Of a stretch of 64,000 bases of DNA, positions 51,334-60,677 are shown one piece after another. The DNA comes from CAVXZE01 sp963766175 (GTDB lineage: Bacteria; Myxococcota_A; UBA9160; UBA6930). The DNA is taken from NCBI GenBank assembly GCA_963766175.1, contig CAVXZE010000023.1, positions 101,051 through 165,050 of the forward strand. The letters run 5' to 3'. Every line of letters starts with the position of its first letter. The first letter of the stretch is position 1. A program made the position numbers and the translations under genes. The notes beneath the pieces were generated by a model that saw only the letters and a program-made list of their open reading frames with translations, was not told where the DNA came from and ran no database searches.

Positions 51334-52581
51334 CTACTTCGAGGGTGCCTCCAGAATGTGAATACACATTGCAGCCGGCCCCGAGCCGAGCAGCCCTCCG
51401 CCGTTCTCGGCCAGCGCGATCCGGGGATTCTCGACCTGCCGCTTCCCTGATTCGCCGCGGAGCTGGGTGGTCAACTCGAGGGCCTGAGCGAGACCCGTGG
51501 CGCCGACCGGATGGCCTCGCGCGATCAGCCCTCCGCCGGTATTGACGGGGAGCTTTCCGCCGAGGGCCGTCGCCCCGCTCTCCGCAAACGGCCCGCCTTC
51601 TCCCAGCGCACAGAATCCCAGCTCTTCAGTGACGGCGACTTCTCCGTAGGCCGTGGCATCGTGCACCTCCGCCACATCCACCTCGTCGGGCCCGATCCCC
51701 GCCGCCTCGTAGGCGGCCTTCATCGCGCGGGATCCGGTGTCGTGACCTCCCTCGCGCTTGCCCGATTTGAGGATCGAGGCCCGGATCGCCACCGCTCGTC
51801 GAGACGAGTGTTTGCGCAGGAATCGCTCGCTGCACAGGACGACTGCAGCCGCACCGTCTCCCACCGGTGCACACATCGCCCTGGTCAAGGGATAGGCCAC
51901 CTCTCGGTCCGCCATCACCTCGTCCACCGTCATCGGAAACGTGTACTGGGCGAGGGGATTCAGGACCGAGTTGTTGTGGGCCTTTGCGGCGACGACGGCG
52001 AGCTGCCGCTGCGTCAGGCCGTGATTCTTCATCGCGTTCCGGGCGCCCGACGCGTACATGTCCATGGCGGGGGAGTATCCCTTCTTCTCCTTCCCGCCCT
52101 CGGCACCATCTCCCGCGGGCTCCTTCTTCTTGGGCTCGTTCGCCTTGAACGCCTTCGACATCTTGGTCCACTCGTCGACGTCGGATCCCGTGGCGAAGCT
52201 CAGCATCATCTTGCCGCGATCCGGGTCGTAGATCTTCTCGGCGCCGATCGCGAGCACGCAGTCGTAGAGCCCGGCCTTGACCCCCGTCCAGGCCGCGTGG
52301 AGGGCCGAGCTTCCGCCTCCGCAGGCGTTCTCGAGGTTGGTGATCGGTACCCCGTCCAGGCCATTCGCAGAGAGCGCCACCTGGCCGCGGACCCCGTGCT
52401 GCATCGTGTACATGCCCCAGTAGCTGTTCGCGAACCAGGCCGCTTCCACGTCGCCTCTGGTGAGATCGCAGTCCGAGAGAACCCGCTCCAGCGCCTCCCC
52501 AGTCAGCGTCTTGATGCTCTCGTCCAGGTACTTTCCGAACTTGGTCATGCCGACCCCGATGATGTAGACGGTGTCACTCAT
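51334..52581 (-). CDS. Thiolase-like acetyl-CoA acetyltransferase (SCP2-type)
   Basis: 415 residues. ATG follows GAAAGGAGAGAGCG. ITNLENACGGGSSALHAAW contains the active-site Cys, VDVAEVHDATAYGEVAV the catalytic His region, and GGLIARGHPVGATGLAQ the C-terminal GHPxGATG motif. Such proteins act in beta-oxidation side paths, sterol side-chain breakdown or as 'lipid-transfer' thiolases, commonly with a DUF35 partner, absent here. An insert around residues 140-165 is Lys/Glu-rich (EPKKKEPAGDGAEGGKEKK), which is unusual. Confidence 0.9.
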   Translation of the reverse strand: MSDTVYIIGVGMTKFGKYLDESIKTLTGEALERVLSDCDLTRGDVEAAWFANSYWGMYTMQHGVRGQVALSANGLDGVPITNLENACGGGSSALHAAWTGVKAGLYDCVLAIGAEKIYDPDRGKMMLSFATGSDVDEWTKMSKAFKANEPKKKEPAGDGAEGGKEKKGYSPAMDMYASGARNAMKNHGLTQRQLAVVAAKAHNNSVLNPLAQYTFPMTVDEVMADREVAYPLTRAMCAPVGDGAAAVVLCSERFLRKHSSRRAVAIRASILKSGKREGGHDTGSRAMKAAYEAAGIGPDEVDVAEVHDATAYGEVAVTEELGFCALGEGGPFAESGATALGGKLPVNTGGGLIARGHPVGATGLAQALELTTQLRGESGKRQVENPRIALAENGGGLLGSGPAAMCIHILEAPSK

Positions 52582-52593
52582 CGCTCTCTCCTT

Positions 52594-53299
52594 TCACTTC
52601 GTTGACCCGTCCGGCTTCAGCATCTGGACGCACGGGTTCTGTGTACCCTGGATTCGATCCCACAGCGTGCGGAGAGCAATGGACAAGCCCCCGGTGGCCC
52701 AGGCGGCGGTCCCGGAGATGACCGCCCCCGCGGCGTCCAGTCTCAGCTCCGGTTGCCCGAGTGTACCGCCAACCCTGACAAAGGGGTTCAGGATCTTCCC
52801 AATGCAAGCGCTGGCAGTGCGAGCCCCTCCCATTCGCCCAGGTCGTTGAGATCGGATCCACTCGCGCGGAGCTCGAGCCGCGCCGCCTCGGGCTCTCTGG
52901 GAAAATCCCAGACACCACTGGCGGTTGCCGAGACGCTGCCCGACTCCACTCTGAGCTCGTCGAAGACCAGCGCCTGATCGCCCGCCCGTTCGATGCGTCC
53001 GGAGCGGCGATAGGGCTATCTGGAGGCGTGTAGCCCGGAATGTCCGGGACGGTGTCGCGCAAGCTCGGCCCCTGCATGCCAACGGCCAGATCCATCCCCT
53101 CGAAAGACGGAAGCACGCCGAGACTCCCGTCCACGCTGACGGAGGCACTGGACGAGCGGTACCCGAGGCTGGAGACTTCGATCGCAGTATCCCGCCTCCG
53201 CAGCTTGCCGGAGAGCTCGAAGGGTGTGTCGTCAAGCTCGAAGCCGAGGGGCTCGGCAATCAGCTGAGGCGCCTCCCATGCACTCGATCGACGGACCAC
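52594..53299 (-). pseudogene. Degraded AsmA-like C-terminal fragment (two frameshifts)
   Basis: Three adjacent pieces in three frames read as one family. Frame 1 (53299 to about 53010): DDTPFELSGKLRRRDTAIEV, then SVSVDGSLGVLPSFEGMDLA and RDTVPDIPGY. Frame 2 (about 53010 to 52800): IERAGDQALVFDELRVESG, then ATASGVWDFPREPEAARLEL. Frame 3 (about 52800 to 52594): NPFVRVGGTLGQPELRLDAA, then TGGLSIALRTLWDRI. These match the repeated AsmA/YhdP-type envelope domain and its C-terminal tail. The 5' part is missing: frame 1 is preceded by a stop near 53390. The gene is likely dead; no intact copy is in the window. Confidence 0.75.
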
Positions 53300-53454
53300 G
53301 ACGGCCGAGTCGATTTCCTTTCGCTGCTGTCCGCCTGGCAGGCCTTCTCCTGGTGTGACGAGGCCATGCCGCCCAGGACGAAGCGAACCTTAGCGCGCCC
53401 CCTGGTGGCGCGATAGCGAGAGGGCCAGATCGCGGCGGACCCCCACAAGCTACC

Positions 53455-54204
53455 TCACGGCGAGGCTGGGGATTCCGCGGCCGGATGCTCGCCCAACACC
53501 GCCAGCTCGCTCAGGGTGACGACACGATATCCCTTCCTGCCAAGCGACGGGAGCACCTTGGCGAGCGTCTTCGCCGTGCGCCTGCCCCGCCCTCCGCGGT
53601 CGTGAAGGATGATCACGGCCCCCGGTTTCGTCCTCCAGCGAATCCACCAGGCGGCGGGAGCGCTCCACGGGAGCTGCGCGTCGATCGGGTAGACGGACCC
53701 CAACGCGCAGCGGTAGCCGTGTCGATCCAGGAGGTCGAGCATCTCGTCGTCGTAGTACCCCGCGCCCGGCCGGTACCAGCGCGTCCCACCGAACGGAGCG
53801 AGCATCGCACCGGCCCGCAGGAGCTCCCGTTCGAACGCATCGGGACTGAGCTCGATGCTCGGCTCGTCGCGAGTCATGTGGTTGCCCAGCTCGTGCCCCT
53901 CCGAGACGATCCGCTCCAGCAGGGTCTCGTTCCCGGAGATCTGATCGGCGATGACGAAGAAGGTCGCGCGAGCGCCGTGCCGCTCGAGCATCGCGAGAAT
54001 GTCGGGCGTCGTCTCCGCATCCGGGGCGTCGTCGATGCTGAGCGCAACAACGCGCTCGCTGATCTCGGCGGAATAGAAGACACGCGGGTCGCGCCCGCTA
54101 AACAGGCCGAGCTTCCCGTCATCGTCGTCGCCGAGTGCGCGGCTGATTTCCCCCGCGAAGAGAGCAGCCGACCATGCCAAGGCGAAGAGAAGGCGCAGCA
54201 TCAT
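53455..54204 (-). CDS. Polysaccharide deacetylase family protein
   Basis: 249 residues from ATG 54204. A signal peptide or TM anchor (MMLRLLFALAWSAALFAGEI) leads into the NodB domain: VALSIDDAPDAETTPDIL (metal/catalytic Asp pair), EGHELGNHMTRDEPS with HxxxH, RWYRPGAGYYDDEML in place of the RPPxG motif, and AVIILHDRGG with the C-terminal His. It probably removes acetyl groups from cell-wall or exopolysaccharide N-acetylglucosamine outside the cell. Ends 45 bases from the wall remnant noted upstream. Confidence 0.87.
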   Translation of the reverse strand: MMLRLLFALAWSAALFAGEISRALGDDDDGKLGLFSGRDPRVFYSAEISERVVALSIDDAPDAETTPDILAMLERHGARATFFVIADQISGNETLLERIVSEGHELGNHMTRDEPSIELSPDAFERELLRAGAMLAPFGGTRWYRPGAGYYDDEMLDLLDRHGYRCALGSVYPIDAQLPWSAPAAWWIRWRTKPGAVIILHDRGGRGRRTAKTLAKVLPSLGRKGYRVVTLSELAVLGEHPAAESPASP

Positions 54205-54270
54205 CTCAGCCCTACGTAGCGAAGCTGGCCGGAGCACCGCAAACAGAGTCCGTGCTCCGGAGACTGGTGC

Positions 54271-57200
54271 TCACAGGGCGTTGCGAATGAAGCGGCCGAT
54301 GCGGCGCCAGCGGTCGGACTGGGTGGGGAGCAGCGGCTCCATCTCCTCGATGGTCTCCACCCAGGTGGTGTGCGCGAAAAGGCCCACGAAGTCCAGGTAG
54401 CCGAGCATCGCTCCCATGTGCGAGACCACGAAGGTGACCTCGCCGTCCATGATTGTGCCCCGATAATCCTGGTTCTGGGAGCCGGTGAGGAGGAACTGGA
54501 TCACCCGCTCGCCCTCGAGCGGCGAGAGATCCCCCCACCACCGCTCGCCCAGCGCATGGAGGTCCTCCTCCATGGCGGCGCGCACCGCCTTGACGTCGAC
54601 GTACTGCTCACCGCTGGCGATCTGCGCGAGCATGCTCTCGGAGAACTCGCGAATCACGGGCAGCCATTCCGGGCGGGGAATCAGGCTGTCGATGCTCTCC
54701 GGCGAGCCGAAGAACTGGCTCTTGAAGTGAAGCTTGGGCCTGCGTTCCTCCACGTCCTGCACCAACGTCCGCGGCTGGAAGCCTCGCGCCTCGAGTTCGA
54801 TACCGCCCTGCTCGATCCACGCCCACACATCGGGGTGGAAGGGAAAGATCTCACGGAACCACGGAATCTCGCGCGAGGCCTGGATCAGGCGCTGGTTCGA
54901 TCGCACCGCGTCGTTCACCGCCACGTCGGTGTCGTAGAGCCCAATCTCGAGCATGCCGCCCGCCTCTTCGATCTCGCCTCGGATGCGCTTGCGCAGCACC
55001 AGGAGGCGCCGGAAGACCTCGTTGGCGCGCGACATCTGTGGAATGCCCGCGCTCGGCGCATTGGCCCAGGAGGGCGCGATGACAAAGACCTTGCACCCGC
55101 GCAGCGAGGAACCCACCAGCATCCCAGCCCAGAGTGGACTGTTCCAGAGCGAGTCGGGGATGTACATGTGCGAGCCCGGCGGCATCAGCTCGTAGAGGGC
55201 CGCCTTGACCAGATTGGCGGGCTTGGGCCCGTAGCCGGTCGCGTTGTGCACCTGGAGCCCCAGCTGGGTCCAGCCGTCATCCTCGAGCGCCGCCACCCGC
55301 TGCGCATAGTCCCCCGGTACGGGGATTGGGCGAAGTGACCGCGGAATCTCGTCTGCCGCGAAGCCCTGGCCCAGCAGAAGCTCGCGCGCCGCCCTCTTCG
55401 CGTCCAGTGCAGCCGGCCCTCGCACCAGCAGCGCCCGGTCGTCCCAGGTGGGCCCACCGTAGTGCTCGCCGATCCCCATCCCGGTGAACAGCGCCTCGCC
55501 CCGGGCCGGATCGCTCTCGGTAAGGTCGTAGAAAGCGATCTTGCGGTGGTCGCGCAGCATGTTGTCGGGAACCACCGGGAGGCCGCTGATCAGGTAGCCG
55601 CTCCGGAAGGAGAAGTCCGAAGGGTTGGTGACACTCACGTGCACGCGGATGCGGTTGTAGATCCAGTCCTCGCCGTGGCGCGCGGCCCCGGCCTGGAGTC
55701 GCGCCGAGCTGGCCACCGCCGCGCGCAGCGCCTCCTGCGCCGTGCGAATCCGCTTTTCCCAGTCGCCGAAGCCGGCCGGGAGCTTCACCCGGTGACGAAG
55801 CGGATCGTTGAGCAGCTCCATCCAGAGCCGCCCGCCGTTCACCTCCCAGAAGATCTGGTCGACGAAGATGAAGTAGGCCGGCAGCCTTCCGGTCTCGTCG
55901 TAGGCGCGGACGCGATCCGTCAGGGCTCTCAGGTAGACGTCCACGCTGTGGGCAAAGCCGAGGAAGTCGGGCTGGCCGGCGTTGTTGTAGCCGCGGAAGT
56001 CGTGGATCCAGAGCACGTGGTAGTCCTCGGCCTCGAGGACCATGCGCGCGGCCTCCTTCTGGAACTGCTCGTTCCAGACGTAGTGGAGATCGTTCCCACC
56101 GAGAAAGCGCTTCTCGAGCACGCGTTCGAGGATGGCGTCGATCTCTCGCTGGGTGTCGTGGTCCTCCGGGCGCAGTGCGTAGGAGAGCGGAATCCAGACC
56201 AGCCGCGAGTCGCCCCACACCTTCTTCGTTCTCTTGCGGTTGTCCTCCAGGATGCCGAGCAGCCGGTGAAAGACGTAGCTGACGGCGTCGCGACGAGCCG
56301 CCGGGACGTCGCCGGAGTCGTCCAGCGCCGCGGTGAACCACTCCACCGCCGCCCCGCCGAAGCCGAGCAACGAGTCCCGCGTCTTCCGCTGTCCCAGCAG
56401 CCGGTTGTAGGGCAGGATCACCTCGTCCAGCAGCGCCTCGCGGGCATGTCCCGCGAGGCGCACGCCGGCGTTCTCCCGCCCTGCCCCGCCCGCCGCCAGC
56501 ACGAACGCCCGCTCCAGCTCGCGGTGGTAGAGGCGGATCTCCGCCTCGAAGCTGTGGCCGCGGGGGTAAAGCGCGTCGCGGGAGCGCATGTGCTCCTCGA
56601 AGAGGGTCACGTGCTCCCCGAAGAGATGCATCGCCGCCTCGTCGCTGTCGGCGTCGTGGTCGATGAAGGGCGTGGTGTAGATCTTGATCCAGTCGGCCGC
56701 ATGGCGCACCCGTGCCAGCGCCTCAGCCAGAGCCGGCTCGGGCTCGAAGACCGGGGCCCTGGAGCCATTCGCGCGCGGCAGCCTCAGGTTGTCGCGTGAG
56801 GGACGCGTCTTCCCCATCCACGGCTGCCCGAGGGGGATCGTCAGACCGACGTTCACCGAGTGATCGCGACCCGGGAAGTAATCGACGCGGAAGAATCCCC
56901 CGCGGCCGAAGAGACCGCCGCGCCGCAGGGGAACGTCGAGGGACAGGAGGAAGTCCACGTCGCCGTCCGTGAACGACACGTCCCCCCCCAGCTTGAGACC
57001 GAACGCGCCGACCACACCCATCAGCCGCGCTCCCCCGTCGGCGTCGCCGCCCACCACGCGTCCATAAACTTCACCCGACGCACCGAGGCCGATGACGGGA
57101 TTGGTGAGGTCGCGATAGACGCCGCCCAGAAGCTCTCCCCCTACCTCCGTGCCGTCCTGGAGATCGAGGTCGAGCATCGCGCCCGCGTAGGGCTTCCAGA

Positions 57201-57306
57201 GCGGCGGAAGACCCATGGACTCGATGCGCTCGCCGTCGGCGGCATCGTCGGCCACGGCGACCGATGCGAAGAGGATCAGTAAGAGTGCGAAAGCCGGACG
57301 CAGCAT
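54271..57306 (-). CDS. Large secreted protein: N-terminal beta-barrel-like part plus unrecognised C-terminal domain (weak PLD similarity)
   Basis: 1011 residues. ATG 57306, signal peptide about 1-20 (MLRPAFALLLILFASVAVA). Residues about 40-185 show alternating strands and Gly-rich turns (LGGVYRDLTNPVIGLGASGE, GFFRVDYFPGRDHSVNVGL), like an outer-membrane barrel or beta-sandwich. Residues 190-1011 are Trp/Tyr/Arg-rich alpha/beta sequence that I do not recognise; one segment (KLHFKSQFFGSPESID) resembles an HxK motif of the phospholipase D superfamily, but a full HKD pair is not seen. It diverges from a secreted EEP-type gene with a 41-base gap. No function is assigned. Confidence 0.65.
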   Translation of the reverse strand: MLRPAFALLLILFASVAVADDAADGERIESMGLPPLWKPYAGAMLDLDLQDGTEVGGELLGGVYRDLTNPVIGLGASGEVYGRVVGGDADGGARLMGVVGAFGLKLGGDVSFTDGDVDFLLSLDVPLRRGGLFGRGGFFRVDYFPGRDHSVNVGLTIPLGQPWMGKTRPSRDNLRLPRANGSRAPVFEPEPALAEALARVRHAADWIKIYTTPFIDHDADSDEAAMHLFGEHVTLFEEHMRSRDALYPRGHSFEAEIRLYHRELERAFVLAAGGAGRENAGVRLAGHAREALLDEVILPYNRLLGQRKTRDSLLGFGGAAVEWFTAALDDSGDVPAARRDAVSYVFHRLLGILEDNRKRTKKVWGDSRLVWIPLSYALRPEDHDTQREIDAILERVLEKRFLGGNDLHYVWNEQFQKEAARMVLEAEDYHVLWIHDFRGYNNAGQPDFLGFAHSVDVYLRALTDRVRAYDETGRLPAYFIFVDQIFWEVNGGRLWMELLNDPLRHRVKLPAGFGDWEKRIRTAQEALRAAVASSARLQAGAARHGEDWIYNRIRVHVSVTNPSDFSFRSGYLISGLPVVPDNMLRDHRKIAFYDLTESDPARGEALFTGMGIGEHYGGPTWDDRALLVRGPAALDAKRAARELLLGQGFAADEIPRSLRPIPVPGDYAQRVAALEDDGWTQLGLQVHNATGYGPKPANLVKAALYELMPPGSHMYIPDSLWNSPLWAGMLVGSSLRGCKVFVIAPSWANAPSAGIPQMSRANEVFRRLLVLRKRIRGEIEEAGGMLEIGLYDTDVAVNDAVRSNQRLIQASREIPWFREIFPFHPDVWAWIEQGGIELEARGFQPRTLVQDVEERRPKLHFKSQFFGSPESIDSLIPRPEWLPVIREFSESMLAQIASGEQYVDVKAVRAAMEEDLHALGERWWGDLSPLEGERVIQFLLTGSQNQDYRGTIMDGEVTFVVSHMGAMLGYLDFVGLFAHTTWVETIEEMEPLLPTQSDRWRRIGRFIRNAL

Positions 57307-57347
57307 CGGAACTTGCGTCAAGATAGGTGATGTGGCACCACCGTTCG

Positions 57348-58400
57348 ATGCGTGCCGTGATGCTTTCCGCCCTGGGGATTGCGATCGGCGTTTCGAACTC
57401 CGTGGCGAAAACGCAGGATCTCGAGCCCACCTGCCTCGCATCCCCGAACACGGAGAAGGTCCGCTGGACCCGAGGCCCGGGGGCCGACCGGCCGGAGCTC
57501 GACCGCTGGTGCGCTGCGGTGGGGCCACCGCGGGTGCGGGCGGCGACCAGAGACGTGCCCGTCCCCGCCGACGGCGATCTCGTGGTCGCCGTCTGGAACA
57601 TCCGGCTGGGCGCCGGTGCAGTGGAGAGCCTGGTGAGCGACCTGCGGGCGGGAAGGCTGACCTCCGGCGAGCCGGTCCGACACTTCGCGCTGCTCCTCCA
57701 GGAGGTCCACCGAGACCTCGCAGGCGCGCTGCCGAGCCCGCCGCAGGGTGCGCGCGCGGCGCGGCGCATCGCACCAGAGCGGCGGGGGCCCGATGTCCTC
57801 TCCGTCGCACGGGATCTGGATCTCCATCTCCTCTACGTCCCCTCGATGCGAAACGGCGGCGGAGATCGACCGGCCGAGGACCGGGGCAATGCGATCCTCT
57901 CCACGCTGCCGCTCCGCGACCCCTGGGCACTCGAGCTGCCCCTGGAACGAGAGCGGCGGGTGGCGGTGGCGGCGCGCGTCAAGGTCGGCACGGCGGAGGG
58001 CGACCTCCTGCTGGTGAGCGCGCACCTCGACAACCGCTCGAGCTGGCAGGGTGCGCTCCGCAGCTTCGGCCATGGGCGCACCCGGCAGGCCCGCTGGCTG
58101 GCTCACGCTCTCGAGGGCGAGGCGGCGGTCGCCCTGGGCGGCGATTTCAACACCTGGCTGCGCGGCGCCAACGCCGGGGCTCTGCGACTCCTGCGCGAGA
58201 GCTTTCCCTTGCCGGAGGCGCCGCTCCGACGGCCGACACTCCTCATCCCCCTTTTCCCGGACCGGGAGGTGGACCACCTCTTCTTCCGCCTGCCCGCCGG
58301 CTGGAAAGCGGGGTACCGGGTGGCCGAGGCCTGCTACGGCTCGGATCACCGTCCGCTGCTGGGAAGCGTGCGGCCTCCTTCGAAAGAGGGCATTTGGTGA
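57348..58400 (+). CDS. Secreted endonuclease/exonuclease/phosphatase family protein
   Basis: 350 residues from ATG 57348; GTG 57327 or ATG 57330 are alternatives. A signal peptide (MRAVMLSALGIAIGVSNSVA) is followed by the EEP fold: VVAVWNIRLG (Asn), LLLQEVHRDL (Glu metal ligand), GNAILSTLPL, LVSAHLDNRS, GGDFNTWL (Asp/Asn) and GSDHRPLLG (Asp-His catalytic pair). All active-site motifs are intact, so it should be a secreted phosphoesterase for nucleic acid, phosphoinositide or sphingolipid. It lies head to head with the large secreted protein. Confidence 0.85.
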   Translation: MRAVMLSALGIAIGVSNSVAKTQDLEPTCLASPNTEKVRWTRGPGADRPELDRWCAAVGPPRVRAATRDVPVPADGDLVVAVWNIRLGAGAVESLVSDLRAGRLTSGEPVRHFALLLQEVHRDLAGALPSPPQGARAARRIAPERRGPDVLSVARDLDLHLLYVPSMRNGGGDRPAEDRGNAILSTLPLRDPWALELPLERERRVAVAARVKVGTAEGDLLLVSAHLDNRSSWQGALRSFGHGRTRQARWLAHALEGEAAVALGGDFNTWLRGANAGALRLLRESFPLPEAPLRRPTLLIPLFPDREVDHLFFRLPAGWKAGYRVAEACYGSDHRPLLGSVRPPSKEGIW

Positions 58401-58460
58401 AGTCGCGAAGGAGCACGTATCATCCGGCCAAATTTTCGCCTTCTCGGGGAGGAGCCCACC

Positions 58461-59093
58461 ATGCCGTTGCAGATCCACTGGATCGGACACGCCAGCTTCC
58501 GTTTGGCCACCGAGGACGTCGTTGTGTACATCGATCCCTGGAAGCTTCCGGCCCCACGGCCCGACGCGAATCTGGTGTTCGTCTCCCACGGCCACTTCGA
58601 TCACTGGAGCGCCGACGACGTGGCGGCGGTCTCCCAGGACACCACCACCGTGGTCGGACCTGCGGACGTCGTCGAGTCCCTCCCGGGCGGAAGGGTGCTG
58701 AGACCCGGTGAGCGCGTCGAGCGTGCTGGAGCCTGCATCGAGGGGGTCCCTGCCTACAACGTCGACAAGGATTTCCACCCAAAGGCCAACGACTGGCTCG
58801 GTGCCGTAATCACCCTGGGTGACACACGCGTCTACTATGCGGGAGACACCGACCGCATCCCGGAGATGGATGCCCTGTCAGAGGTCGACGTGGCCCTGCT
58901 CCCGGTGGGTGGAACCTACACGATGAATGCCGCCCAGGCGGCGGAAGCCTGCCAGGCGATCGGGGCGAGGACCGCCGTGCCCTACCATTGGGGCGACATC
59001 GTCGGCACCGAGGCCGATGCGCAGGCATTCGTCGATGCGACAGCCGGGTGCGATGCCCGTCTGATTCGACCCGGAGAAGTCATCTCGGTCTAG
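58461..59093 (+). CDS. MBL-fold metal-dependent hydrolase (UPF0173-type)
   Basis: 210 residues. ATG 58461 follows GGGGAGGAGCCCACC. HWIGHASFRLATEDVVVYID starts the MBL domain; VFVSHGHFDHWSADDV holds the HxHxDH zinc site, GAVITLGDTRVYYAGDTD the next ligand and VPYHWGDIVG a further His. Small L-ascorbate-6-phosphate lactonase-like or UPF0173 proteins have this size; substrate unknown. Confidence 0.88.
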   Translation: MPLQIHWIGHASFRLATEDVVVYIDPWKLPAPRPDANLVFVSHGHFDHWSADDVAAVSQDTTTVVGPADVVESLPGGRVLRPGERVERAGACIEGVPAYNVDKDFHPKANDWLGAVITLGDTRVYYAGDTDRIPEMDALSEVDVALLPVGGTYTMNAAQAAEACQAIGARTAVPYHWGDIVGTEADAQAFVDATAGCDARLIRPGEVISV

Positions 59094-59165
59094 ATCGCCG
59101 TCCTTCCCCCGGCACCAGCGCCGCCGAACGCGTCCAACACGGAACTGACAGGCTCTTCATCCCAC

Positions 59166-60605
59166 GTGACGCAGACTGCTCAAACGAAGCTCAGCAGCGG
59201 CCGAATGGTCCTCTACGCCATGTCGGGCTTCGGAATCGGCTGTATCGATTTCATCGTCGCCGTCTACCTGCTCAAGTACTACACCGACCACGTCGCCTTG
59301 AGTGCGACTCTGGCAGGTCTCGCCCTGATGATCGGCAAGCTCTTCGACGGCTTCAGCGATCCCGTGATGGGGTACGTCTCGGATCGCACCCGAACCCGCT
59401 GGGGGCGGCGACGCCCCTGGTTCATGGTGGGGATGGCACCCCTCGCCCTCAGCTTCATCGCGATGTTCTCTGCCGACAGCGAGTGGAGCCAGACCCAGCT
59501 CTTTCTCTGGCTTCTTTCGTGGAACGTGCTGTTCTGGTCGGCGCAGACCGTGATCAACGTTCCCCACGCGGCCCTCGCGGGAGAGATGGTGGAGGGTCAC
59601 GAGGAGCGCAACGCGATCATGGGGTGGCGCGAGGCCCTGTCGCAGGTCGGGCTGCTGATCGGCGCATCCGCGCCGCTCCTGGTGCTCGGCGCGATGCAGC
59701 AGGGCGCCGTCGATGCGGCGCTGGCGCAGGGAATGGGCGAGGAGGCCGCCCGAGCGGCGGGGATGGTGGCCCGCGGCGAGGCGCACGGGACCATGGCCTG
59801 GCAGTTCGCCGGACTGGTCTTCGTCGGCGTCTTCCTCACCTTCATCGGCACCCGCGAGCCCGACAGGCCGCGCGCACCGCCTCGCGAGTCGGTCTTCGGC
59901 GACTTCTCCGACACGCTGAAGAGCAAGCCCTTCCGCCACTTCATCTTCATCTTCTTCTTCGATCAGATCGCCAGCGGGCTGACCGCCACCCTCGTCCTCT
60001 ACACGATCCGCGACTGGTGGCAGTTCGGGGGCAGTCACGAGATGCTCCTGATCATCGTCTTCATCCTCTCCGCGATCGTGAGCATTCCATTCTGGGTCCG
60101 GTTGGGGCGGCGGTGGGAGAAGGCGACGATCTTCGCGACCGGCTCGTTCCTCTCCGCGGGAATGCTGCTGGGCGCGACGATGGTTCCGATCTTCGGGATC
60201 GGCATGGCGTACGTCGGGCTGATCGGAGCCGGAATCGGAAGCGGAGCGCGCGGGGTGATGGCGATGTCGACGATGCCCGACATCATCGACGATGATGAGC
60301 TGCGAACCCACACGCGCAAAGACGGGGCGTACTTCGGAATGTGGAGCGTTCTCCGCAAGACGACCCGGGCGTTCTCGATCGGGGCGGTGGGCCTCGGATT
60401 GGGCTTCTGGGGCTATCAGGAGGGCGCGCTGGTCCAGCCGGAATCCGCCGTCACGGGCATCATGTGGATGTTCTCGATCATCCCAGGCATCGCCTCCGCC
60501 ATCTGCGGCCTGCTCTTTCTCAGGTTTCCGATCACGCGCAAGATCCACAAGGCCACCATTGAAGAGCTGGGCCGCCGCCGCCTCGCCGCCCTCGAGAAGC
60601 CGTAG
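59166..60605 (+). CDS. GPH-type MFS sugar/cation symporter
   Basis: 479 residues with 12 predicted TM helices; GTG start 59166. GLALMIGKLFDGFSDPVMGY and VSDRTRTRWGRRRPWFMVG are the GPH (melibiose/lactose permease) family motifs between TM2 and TM3, and DDDELRTHTRKDGAYFGMWS is the typical C-domain loop. It could import sugars, glucuronides or related compounds using protons or sodium. Converges with the NfnA-like gene; the 72-base gap shows no clear terminator. Confidence 0.9.
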   Translation: MTQTAQTKLSSGRMVLYAMSGFGIGCIDFIVAVYLLKYYTDHVALSATLAGLALMIGKLFDGFSDPVMGYVSDRTRTRWGRRRPWFMVGMAPLALSFIAMFSADSEWSQTQLFLWLLSWNVLFWSAQTVINVPHAALAGEMVEGHEERNAIMGWREALSQVGLLIGASAPLLVLGAMQQGAVDAALAQGMGEEAARAAGMVARGEAHGTMAWQFAGLVFVGVFLTFIGTREPDRPRAPPRESVFGDFSDTLKSKPFRHFIFIFFFDQIASGLTATLVLYTIRDWWQFGGSHEMLLIIVFILSAIVSIPFWVRLGRRWEKATIFATGSFLSAGMLLGATMVPIFGIGMAYVGLIGAGIGSGARGVMAMSTMPDIIDDDELRTHTRKDGAYFGMWSVLRKTTRAFSIGAVGLGLGFWGYQEGALVQPESAVTGIMWMFSIIPGIASAICGLLFLRFPITRKIHKATIEELGRRRLAALEKP

Positions 60606-60677
60606 CGAAGGACGGTGCCACGGCGGTTCCGCGATAGCGCCCAGAGCTGATACACTGGACTTCGGCCCCGCCCGCTT

